Shown: piece after piece, positions 1 to 5,527 of the stretch
Layout: each line of letters starts with the position of its first letter
Numbering within the stretch: position 1 is the first letter of the stretch
Source of the DNA: CBDUEV01 sp965366365
GTDB taxonomy: Bacteria; Actinomycetota; Acidimicrobiia; Spongiisociales; JAENVV01
DNA length: 9,570 nt
NCBI GenBank assembly: GCA_965366365.1
Contig: CBDUEV010000093.1
Span: 1 to 9,570, forward strand
Direction: 5' to 3'
Program-made: the position numbers and the translations under genes
Notes under the pieces: generated by a model
Told to the model about the DNA's origin: nothing
The model's database searches: none
Seen by the model: the letters and a program-made list of their open reading frames with translations, nothing else

Positions 1-62
1 ACCGTGGGGCTGGCAGTTCTCGCCCCCTGATCCCTCCCCGGGTCGTCCAGGGTTGGTAGCTT

Positions 63-79
63 CGGCAGAAGTACTGCCG
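63..79. promoter_or_regulatory. Dyad symmetry upstream of the transcarbamylase operon (possible operator)
   Basis: CGGCAG (63-68) and CTGCCG (74-79) form a perfect 6-bp inverted repeat around a 5-base centre. It lies about 90 bp before the first start codon, in a stretch without a gene. It could be an operator half-site pair or a small RNA hairpin. I do not see a convincing -35/-10 pair to fix its position relative to a promoter. Confidence 0.35.
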
Positions 80-112
80 TCCGGACCGCCTCACTGGGAC
101 CAATGCCACTGG

Positions 113-127
113 GAGGATCGGATCCTC
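113..127. promoter_or_regulatory. Perfect 15-bp palindrome, possible operator
   Basis: GAGGATC (113-119) and GATCCTC (121-127) are perfect inverted arms around a single central G. The site ends 41 bp before the ATG of the first transcarbamylase gene. A 7+1+7 dyad is a usual size for a dimeric repressor site, but the regulator is not in the window and the family cannot be named. An 8-bp direct repeat CACTGGGA (92-99 and 107-114) overlaps its left edge. Confidence 0.4.
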
Positions 128-168
128 GACGGCATCCTGGCGGGAACGCCCAAGACGAGGAGTTTTTC

Positions 169-1122
169 ATGCGCAGTTTTGCAGGTCGCGACATTCTGTC
201 CCTGGAGGGATTCGAGCGAGCCGAGTTCGAGCACGTGTTCGAGATCGCCGACCGGTTCGAGCCTGTTCCTCGTGGGCGCCGGAACCTGGACCTTCTTCGT
301 GAGAAGATCCTCGTGACTGCCTTCTATCAGCCCTCGACCCGCACCCGACTGGCCCACGAGTCGGCCATGCTTCGTCTCGGCGGAGCCGTGACCGGGTTCG
401 CAGATCCGAAGATGACCCGGGCCGGCGACTTCTATCAGGAGTCGATGAAGGACACGGTCCACATGCTCGAGTACTACGGCGATGTCATCGTGATGCGCCA
501 TCCCCTCCAGGGCGCTCCCCACGAGGCGGCCAAGTGGGCCTCGATCCCGGTCATCAACGCCGGCGACGGGTGGGGAGAGCATCCCACCCAGGTCCTCACC
601 GACCTCTACACGACGACCCGCGAGATGGGCAGCGTCGACGGCAAGACCTTTGTGGCGGTTGGAGACTGGCGCATGCGGACGATGCATTCGCTGGCCCATG
701 CCCTCACCCAGTTCGATGCCGAGATCATCTACATCACGCCGGACGAGCTGGCACCGGACCAGGAGTTCCTCGACACGGTGAAGAGCCGGGGCCTGCGAAT
801 CGAGCGCGCCGAGCACATCGACGAGGTGGTGGATCGTGCCGATGTCTTCTACGTGGAGCCGGTCATCCAGGCCGACTACACCAAGGCCCGCGACGAGCGC
901 GGCGATGACGTGGCCGGAACCCCGTCCAACTACAAGATCACAGCCGACCTCCTGGCGAAGAAGGCCAAGTCGTCATCGATCGTGCTGCACTCCCTGCCTC
1001 GCATGGATGAGCTCACGATGGACGTCGACGACACCCGTCACGCTCGCTACTGGCAAGAGGCGTACTACGGCGTCGTGATGCGTATGGCCCTGCTCGGTCT
1101 CGTGCTGGGAGCGGTGGAATGA
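169..1122 (+). CDS. Aspartate-carbamoyltransferase-like transcarbamylase, probably with another substrate
   Basis: A 317-residue carbamoyltransferase, close to the usual catalytic-chain length of about 310. The start at 169 is chosen because GAGGAG (157-162) sits 6 bases upstream and homology begins there; an in-frame ATG at 103 would add 22 unrelated residues. The carbamoyl-phosphate site is complete: STRTR at 56-60, Arg110 in MRHP, HPTQ at 138-141, and an HSLPR motif near 284-288 in place of HPLPR. The GDW...R170-T-x-H-S segment matches the ATCase segment holding the Arg that binds the aspartate alpha-carboxylate. The region equivalent to E. coli TRVQKER (Arg229, Gln231) reads YVEPVIQADY, and the 80s loop lacks the usual Lys84. 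Carbamoyl transfer or its reversal is well supported; aspartate as the acceptor is doubtful. Its neighbours (YgeW-type enzyme, carbamate kinase) argue for a catabolic role rather than pyrimidine synthesis. A divergent pyrB is the alternative. Confidence 0.88.
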   Translation: MRSFAGRDILSLEGFERAEFEHVFEIADRFEPVPRGRRNLDLLREKILVTAFYQPSTRTRLAHESAMLRLGGAVTGFADPKMTRAGDFYQESMKDTVHMLEYYGDVIVMRHPLQGAPHEAAKWASIPVINAGDGWGEHPTQVLTDLYTTTREMGSVDGKTFVAVGDWRMRTMHSLAHALTQFDAEIIYITPDELAPDQEFLDTVKSRGLRIERAEHIDEVVDRADVFYVEPVIQADYTKARDERGDDVAGTPSNYKITADLLAKKAKSSSIVLHSLPRMDELTMDVDDTRHARYWQEAYYGVVMRMALLGLVLGAVE

Positions 1123-2093
1123 ACACCGGACTCCACGGCCGCGACATGATCACGACCCAGGAGTGGACCCGCGAGGAGCTGGACACCGTCCTGGAAGTGG
1201 CGGCGCGTCTCAAGATGGACCGAGCCCTCGGCGCGGCCCATCCGCATCTGCGGGACAAGGTCCTGGCGATGCTGTTCTTCTTCTCGTCCACTCGGACGCG
1301 GGCCAGCTTCGAAGCCGGCATGGCGCAACTGGGCGGCCACGCCCAGTTCATCGAGTCGAAGTCGACACAGATCGCCCATGGTGACACCGCCAAAGAGATC
1401 GGCACGATTCTGGGCCGGTACAACGACGGCATCGCCATCCGCCAGGTCGACTGGGGGGTAGGCAACGAGTACATCCGGGCGGTCGCCGAGGCGTCGCGGG
1501 TTCCGGTCCTCAACATGCAGTGCGACATGTATCACCCGCACCAGGCGCTGGCCGACGTGCTCACCATTCTCGAGAAGAAGGGCGACCCGCGGCGGGTCAC
1601 GCTCGACGTGAGCTACGCCTACGCCGACAGCTACCAGAAGCCCATTTCGGTGCCACAGAGCCTCGTCCTCCTGGCCACGCGGTTCGGGATGAACGTCCGG
1701 CTTGCCCGGCCGCCCGAATTCGCGCTCATGCCCGAGATCATGGAGCAGGCCGAGGACAATGCCCGCCGTCACGGGGGTTCGTTCGAGGTGATGGAAAGCT
1801 TCGAAGACGGGATCCGGGGCGCCGACGTGGTCTACGCCAAGTCCTGGGGAGCCATGACGGCCACCTCGGATCTGGAGGAGTCGGCCGCCATCGGCGCCAA
1901 GTATCAAGACTGGATCGTCGACGAAGCCAGGATGGCCCTCGCCGATCCCGAGGGGATCTACATGCATCCCCTTCCCGCCGATCGCAACATCGAAGTCACC
2001 GACGCGGTGATCGACGGACCCCAGAGTGCGGTATACGACCAGGCAGAGAATCGCCTTCACGTCCAAAAGGCCGTGATGGCGCTCACCATGTAG
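1119..2093 (+). CDS. Knotted catabolic transcarbamylase, YgeW/UTCase-like (OTCase superfamily)
   Basis: A 324-residue protein of the ornithine-carbamoyltransferase superfamily. The ATG overlaps the previous TGA (ATGA), so translation is probably coupled. Carbamoyl-phosphate residues are present: STRTR at 57-61, Gln84 in KSTQIAHGDT, and HPHQ at 139-142 in place of OTCase HPCQ. The SYQKPISVPQ segment (171-180) is the proline-rich element that replaces the OTCase SMG region in knotted family members (AOTCase, SOTCase, YgeW). KSW (231-233) and the following stretch also follow that type. The usual C-terminal HCLP motif is HPLPADR (273-279), so the ornithine-contacting Cys of OTCases is missing. 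From recalled E. coli YgeW the match extends through NxQCDxxHPxQ and the TRFGM segment. YgeW is thought to be catabolic, with no agreed substrate. I infer phosphorolysis of an N-carbamoyl compound to carbamoyl phosphate for the carbamate kinase that follows. Anabolic OTCase (argF) is unlikely. Confidence 0.88.
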   Translation: MNTGLHGRDMITTQEWTREELDTVLEVAARLKMDRALGAAHPHLRDKVLAMLFFFSSTRTRASFEAGMAQLGGHAQFIESKSTQIAHGDTAKEIGTILGRYNDGIAIRQVDWGVGNEYIRAVAEASRVPVLNMQCDMYHPHQALADVLTILEKKGDPRRVTLDVSYAYADSYQKPISVPQSLVLLATRFGMNVRLARPPEFALMPEIMEQAEDNARRHGGSFEVMESFEDGIRGADVVYAKSWGAMTATSDLEESAAIGAKYQDWIVDEARMALADPEGIYMHPLPADRNIEVTDAVIDGPQSAVYDQAENRLHVQKAVMALTM

Positions 2094-2105
2094 CAGCGGA
2101 TCGGA

Positions 2106-2132
2106 AGGCCCGGGGTGACGAGCCCCGGGCCT
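2106..2132 (+). terminator. Strong GC hairpin between transcarbamylase and carbamate kinase genes
   Basis: AGGCCCGGGG (2106-2115) and CCCCGGGCCT (2123-2132) pair perfectly over 10 bp around a 7-base loop, starting 13 bases after the stop of the second transcarbamylase. No T-run follows. It may be a partial terminator, an attenuator or an mRNA-stabilising or processing hairpin that tunes expression of carbamate kinase. It ends 27 bases before the carbamate kinase ATG and 14 bases before its ribosome binding site, so it should not mask that site. Confidence 0.45.
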
Positions 2133-2159
2133 ACCTCGCTTTCGAGAAGGAGCATTTTC

Positions 2160-3098
2160 ATGAAACGAGCCGTCGTGGCGATCGGTGGCAATAGCCTCAT
2201 CACCGACCCCGAACATCAGTCGGTGGAGGACCAGTACATCGCCGCTGCGGAGACCGACCACCACATCGCCGCCATGGTGGCCGCGGGTTGGGAAGTCGTC
2301 GTCACCCACGGCAACGGCCCGCAGGTGGGATTCATTCTCCGCAGGTCGGAGCTCGCCAGGGGCGAACTCCACGAAGTGCCTCTCGACGTGTGCGGCGCCG
2401 ACACGCAAGGCGCCATCGGCTACATGCTCCAGCAGAACCTCATCAACGACCTCCGCAAAATGGGAATCGAGCGGGGCGTCGCCACTGTCGTGACGCAGGT
2501 GGAGGTGGCCGCCGATGACCCCGCCTTCCAGGCTCCCTCCAAGCCGATCGGTTCGTTCTTCACCGAAGAGGAAGCCAAACAGCGCCGGGACAACGACGGC
2601 TGGGACGTCGTCGAGGACGCCAACCGCGGTTGGCGTCGGGTGGTGGCATCCCCCCGGCCGGTCCGGGTCGTCGAGATCGAGGCCATCCGCCGGCTCCTGG
2701 ACGGTTTCGTGGTGATCGCCGCCGGCGGAGGCGGTATCCCGGTCGTGGCCGACGAAGCAGGCGACCTGCACGGCGTGGCGGCGGTGATCGACAAGGACCA
2801 CGCCTCGGCCCTGCTCGCCAATCTCCTCGACGCCAACGTGCTCGTGATCTCCACCTCCATCGATCAGGTAGCCCTCGACTTCGGGAAACCCGAACAGCGC
2901 TTCGTGTCCGAGATGACCCTGGCCGACGCCAAGAGTTACCTGGCAGAGGGAACCCACTTCAAGTCCGGCTCGATGGCCCCCAAGATCGCCGCCGTGATCG
3001 ATTTCCTCGAAGGCGGTGGGGAGACGGCCATCATCACCAGCCCCGCCAACATCCCCCTCGCTCTGGAAGGAAAGGCAGGCACGAGGATCATCCACTAG
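2160..3098 (+). CDS. arcC: Carbamate kinase
   Basis: A 312-residue carbamate kinase, full length for the family. It catalyses carbamoyl phosphate + ADP to carbamate + ATP; carbamate then falls apart to CO2 and ammonia. The start is fixed by AAGGAG (2147-2152) 7 bases before ATG 2160. Amino-acid-kinase fold landmarks are in order: GGN at 9-11, HGNGPQVG at 50-57, KPIG at 128-131, the VVASPRP segment at 161-167, AGGGGIPV at 188-195, VIDKDHASALLA at 209-220, and SMAPK at 271-275. None of these is degraded. Its position after two transcarbamylases points to substrate-level ATP formation from carbamoyl groups. Without arginine deiminase or an arginine/ornithine antiporter in view, a classical ADI operon is not supported; the resemblance is to E. 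coli yqeA or allK contexts. Confidence 0.97.
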   Translation: MKRAVVAIGGNSLITDPEHQSVEDQYIAAAETDHHIAAMVAAGWEVVVTHGNGPQVGFILRRSELARGELHEVPLDVCGADTQGAIGYMLQQNLINDLRKMGIERGVATVVTQVEVAADDPAFQAPSKPIGSFFTEEEAKQRRDNDGWDVVEDANRGWRRVVASPRPVRVVEIEAIRRLLDGFVVIAAGGGGIPVVADEAGDLHGVAAVIDKDHASALLANLLDANVLVISTSIDQVALDFGKPEQRFVSEMTLADAKSYLAEGTHFKSGSMAPKIAAVIDFLEGGGETAIITSPANIPLALEGKAGTRIIH

Positions 3099-3150
3099 GT
3101 CGAGACGGGCGTATTCTTCGTGGTAGACCACCGACGGCAGGAGTAGTGCA

Positions 3151-3870
3151 ATGAGCGCATTGGCGGACAAGGTCGTGGCCATCACCGGAGCGACGGCGGG
3201 AATTGGGCGTGCCACGGCTCGCGCAGTGGTAGCCGAAGGTGCGTCTGCGGTGGTCGGCGGTCGGCGTCGAGAACGACTCGATGAGCTGGAGGCCGAACTC
3301 GGCGATGCCGTGAAGGGCGTCGAGATGGATGTCAGAGACCCCGATGCCTCGCGCCGGTTGATCGAGTCGGCGGTCTCTCGGTACGGCAAACTCGACGCCC
3401 TGGTCGCCAACGCCGGGATCGGAGCCTACGGAGGCATCCTCGACCTCACCGACGAACAGCTCAGCGACATGATGGACACGAACGTGGCCGGCACCGTCTG
3501 GCCCATCCGGGCGGCCGTGCCCCATTTCCTCGAGGAAGGTCGCGGTGACATCGTCATCGTCGCCTCGGTGGCCGGTCTCCGCGGCGCCGGGGACGAAGCG
3601 GTCTACGCCGCCACCAAGTTCGCCCAGGTGGGTCTGGCCGGCGGCCTGGACCGTGAGCTGAGAGAAAAGGGAATTCGCGTCAGCACCATCTGTCCAGGTG
3701 GGGTTGCCACCGAGTTCGCCATGGGTGCGGGACGCACCCCCGATATGCCCGGTCTGGCCGACATGCTCCGCCCTGAGGACGTCGCCGCCGCCGTCGTGAC
3801 GGTGCTCACCCAACCCGCCACCATGCGAACGCTGGTCTGGTCGATGCGAAGCATTCAAGAGGCCGATTGA
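3151..3870 (+). CDS. Short-chain dehydrogenase/reductase (classical SDR), probably NADPH-linked
   Basis: A 239-residue classical SDR of ordinary length. AGGAG (3139-3143) stands 7 bases before the ATG. The Rossmann motif TGATAGIG is at residues 12-19, NAG at 87-89, and the catalytic tetrad is complete: Asn111, Ser139, Tyr152 and Lys156 with the normal 13-residue Ser-Tyr spacing. Arginines after the second beta strand (GGRRR, 36-40) favour NADP(H). The substrate cannot be read from the sequence. The general pattern (GRRxERLxEL, MDVRD, the C-terminal RPEDVAAAV segment) recalls the YdfG type, which reduces malonic semialdehyde and 3-hydroxy acids. That would fit downstream of beta-ureidopropionase and beta-alanine, but this is only inference. 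A ureido-alcohol dehydrogenase is another option. It follows carbamate kinase by 52 bp and is probably co-transcribed. Confidence 0.9.
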   Translation: MSALADKVVAITGATAGIGRATARAVVAEGASAVVGGRRRERLDELEAELGDAVKGVEMDVRDPDASRRLIESAVSRYGKLDALVANAGIGAYGGILDLTDEQLSDMMDTNVAGTVWPIRAAVPHFLEEGRGDIVIVASVAGLRGAGDEAVYAATKFAQVGLAGGLDRELREKGIRVSTICPGGVATEFAMGAGRTPDMPGLADMLRPEDVAAAVVTVLTQPATMRTLVWSMRSIQEAD

Positions 3871-3902
3871 ACGAAGGAATCGCTGAGACAAGGAGTGTGT
3901 CG

Positions 3903-4478
3903 ATGAACGGAAGCCCGGGAAAGGAGTCCGCCTCCTCCGAACGGAGTCTTCAGTGGCTCAACGCCGTCATGAGATTTCTGCTGTACACGCCGGGTATCCA
4001 ACGCGTGTTGGGCAGGTCGCTGGCAGTGCTCCTGATCACTGGCCGCAAGACGGGCAGGCGCTACTCGATCCCGGTCAGCTACAGCCGGCATGGCGACGAT
4101 GTGATCATCCTCACCAGCGCATCGCGTCTCTGGTGGCGCAATCTGAAGGCGAACCCGAACGTCCGCATTCGACTCGCCGGGCGAACCTATCGCGGCACGG
4201 CCACCGCCAAAGTGGCCACCGAGTCCGACCTTCCTACCCTGACTGTCTTCCTGACGGGCCGCAAGGTCGACGCCAAGGCCCACGGCGTTCGGCTCGACTC
4301 CGACGGTCGGCCCGACGAGGACGACATTCGCGCCGTACTGCCGGACACGGTGTTGATTCGGGTGTCGGTGGTGGCTCGCGTCCGCGACGCGCGGAGACTC
4401 CCCGTTCGGGCCGTACCCATCGCTCCCAATCCGGCCGCGCGACCCGCAGGCACCCAGGCGGCGACCCGCCAGGGCTGA
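3903..4478 (+). CDS. Deazaflavin (F420)-dependent nitroreductase/quinone reductase family protein
   Basis: A 191-residue protein of the split-beta-barrel DDN-type family (known as DUF385), usually 130-160 residues, which binds reduced coenzyme F420 in mycobacteria. The core LLITGRKTGRRYSIPVSY (43-60) and WWRNLKANPNVRI (77-89) are the characteristic strands and the cofactor-proximal segment. The ATG at 3903 is chosen because AAGGAG (3890-3895) is 7 bases upstream; an in-frame TTG at 3867 would overlap the SDR stop and add 12 residues without homology. The last 25 or so residues are rich in Pro, Ala and Arg and look disordered. No signal peptide is seen. The substrate is unknown, and its link to carbamoyl metabolism is not evident. 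It is the last gene of the left-hand + strand group, 32 bp after the SDR. Confidence 0.82.
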   Translation: MNGSPGKESASSERSLQWLNAVMRFLLYTPGIQRVLGRSLAVLLITGRKTGRRYSIPVSYSRHGDDVIILTSASRLWWRNLKANPNVRIRLAGRTYRGTATAKVATESDLPTLTVFLTGRKVDAKAHGVRLDSDGRPDEDDIRAVLPDTVLIRVSVVARVRDARRLPVRAVPIAPNPAARPAGTQAATRQG

Positions 4479-4483
4479 AGGGC

Positions 4484-4501
4484 GCGCCGCTCAGACGGCG
4501 C
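4484..4501. terminator. Hairpin at convergent gene ends (candidate bidirectional terminator)
   Basis: GCGCCG (4484-4489) and CGGCGC (4496-4501) form a 6-bp perfect stem with a 6-base loop. It straddles the gap between the nitroreductase stop and the - strand amidohydrolase stop, which are only 12 bp apart. There is no T-run on either side, so intrinsic termination would be weak. The same stem sequence recurs after the molybdenum hydroxylase gene. Confidence 0.35.
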
Positions 4502-5330
4502 CGGTGGCGAGGTAGGTGTCCGGACGGCGGTCCCGGAAGAACTGCCAGTAGTTACGGGTCTCTTCGATCATGGTCATGTCCAGGTCGCGGACGATCACCT
4601 CGTCGGCGGTGTCTGAGCCGGCCTCGCCGATGATCCGTGCTCTCGGATCCACGAAGTACGAAGAGCCGTAGTAGTCGGTGTCCTCCCGAGGCTCGGGACC
4701 GACCCGGTTGATGGCGCCCACGAAGTACTCGTTGGCCACCGCGGCGGCGGGTTGTTCGACCTGCCACAGATACATGGAATGGCCGCGGGTGGTGGCCGAC
4801 GGATTGAAGACGATCTTGGCCCCGCCGAGCGCCAATTCCCGCCAGCCCTCCGGGAAATGGCGGTCGTAACAGATGTAGACGCCCACCTTGCCGACGGCGG
4901 TGTCGAAGACGGGGTATCCGAGGTTGCCGGGCCGGAAGTAGAACTTCTCCCAGAAACCCTGCACCTGGGGGATGTGGTTCTTGCGGTACTTGCCCAGGAA
5001 CGAGCCGTCGGCGTCGATCACCGCCGCCGTGTTGTAGTAGGTGCCTTCGTCGACCATCTCGAACATCGGTACCACCAGCACCATCCCGGTCTCCTTGGCC
5101 AGGGTCTGCATGAGGTCTGTGGTCGGACCCGGCATGGTTTCGGCGTAGGAGAAGTACGAGCGGTCCTGAACGGCGCAGAAGTACGGGGTGGAGAAGATCT
5201 CCTGGAAGCACAGCACCTGGGCACCCTGGTCGGCAGCTTGCCGGGCATACCCGACCTGCTTGTCGATCATCGACTCCTGGTCCCCGGTCCATTCGGCCTG
5301 AACGAGGGCAGCTCTGACGGTATCGGCCAT
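4491..5330 (-). CDS. Nitrilase-superfamily amidohydrolase, beta-ureidopropionase-like
   Basis: A 279-residue carbon-nitrogen hydrolase predicted to cleave an N-carbamoyl amino acid (such as N-carbamoyl-beta-alanine) to the free amine, CO2 and NH3 in the cytoplasm. The nitrilase catalytic residues are all present: Glu44 in CFQEIF, Lys117 in YRKNHIP, the second Glu128 in FWEKFYF, and Cys154 in VYICYDRHFP. The stretches KNHIPQV, GNLGYPVF and FNPSAT and the AINRVG segment closely follow eukaryotic beta-ureidopropionase (UPB1), without the N-terminal extension of that enzyme. The start is set by AAGGAG (5340-5335, reading leftward) 4 bases before the ATG; an ATG 63 bases further out adds unrelated residues. 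It is transcribed away from the second + strand unit and may share control with it through the divergent region. N-carbamoylputrescine amidohydrolase is an alternative substrate class. Confidence 0.92.
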   Translation of the reverse strand: MADTVRAALVQAEWTGDQESMIDKQVGYARQAADQGAQVLCFQEIFSTPYFCAVQDRSYFSYAETMPGPTTDLMQTLAKETGMVLVVPMFEMVDEGTYYNTAAVIDADGSFLGKYRKNHIPQVQGFWEKFYFRPGNLGYPVFDTAVGKVGVYICYDRHFPEGWRELALGGAKIVFNPSATTRGHSMYLWQVEQPAAAVANEYFVGAINRVGPEPREDTDYYGSSYFVDPRARIIGEAGSDTADEVIVRDLDMTMIEETRNYWQFFRDRRPDTYLATGAV

Positions 5331-5367
5331 GACACTCCTTGAGGTGAATGCGATGTGGGGTGGATTG

Positions 5368-5396
5368 TTGACGCCGTCCCGGCCTCTCTGCAAAAT
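5368..5396 (+). promoter_or_regulatory. Candidate sigma70-type promoter for the carbamoylase/hydroxylase unit
   Basis: TTGACG (5368-5373), a 17-base spacer, and CAAAAT (5391-5396) match -35 and -10 consensus at 5/6 and 4/6. Transcription would start near 5403, leaving about a 125-base leader before the carbamoylase ATG. The two copies of GATTCGGG just downstream would lie within the initially transcribed region. On the other strand a weaker TTGCAG-18-AACAAT pair in the same segment could serve the leftward amidohydrolase gene. Confidence 0.4.
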
Positions 5397-5406
5397 GGGA
5401 AAGGCG

Positions 5407-5430
5407 GATTCGGGGAACCGATGATTCGGG
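5407..5430. repeat. Direct repeat GATTCGGG in the divergent promoter region
   Basis: Two identical 8-base copies, at 5407-5414 and 5423-5430, are 16 bases apart start to start, directly after the candidate transcription start. Tandem sites could bind a regulator controlling both divergent genes. Eight bases in GC-rich DNA can also recur by chance. Confidence 0.35.
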
Positions 5431-5527
5431 TCTGCCAGGAAAAGCTAGCAGCGCTCCCGGTCGGTGATGGTCCCCCAGCCGCCTAGGGTTCGGTGGTGCT
5501 CGTGCCCCGGGCGGAGAAGGCGGATCG

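Noticed and set aside
103..168. Upstream extension of the first transcarbamylase to the ATG at 103
   Set aside because: The added 22 residues have no family similarity, the upstream site is poor, and the ATG at 169 has a good GAGGAG site at proper spacing.
169..3098. Arginine deiminase (arcABC) operon
   Set aside because: Carbamate kinase is present, but there is no arginine deiminase or antiporter, and the OTCase-like protein lacks the HCLP and HPCQ motifs of catabolic ornithine carbamoyltransferase.
3120..3131. Short dyad GTGGT-AG-ACCAC before the SDR gene
   Set aside because: Arms of only 5 bp in GC-rich DNA, with no convincing promoter nearby (a TATTCT at 3112-3117 has no matching -35), so it is too weak to call an operator.
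1065..3410. A 781-codon open frame on the - strand across the second transcarbamylase and carbamate kinase
   Set aside because: It is antisense to two well-supported genes; long antisense frames are expected with GC-biased third positions, and its protein is a His/Asp/Gly-rich mixture without any family motif.
3867..3902. TTG start for the F420-type protein overlapping the SDR stop
   Set aside because: The ATG at 3903 has AAGGAG 7 bases upstream and the extra 12 residues look unrelated to the family.
5331..5393. N-terminal extension of the beta-ureidopropionase-like protein to the ATG at 5393
   Set aside because: The extra 21 residues lie before a clear AAGGAG site and the normal nitrilase N-terminus; the stretch is better explained as promoter and leader.
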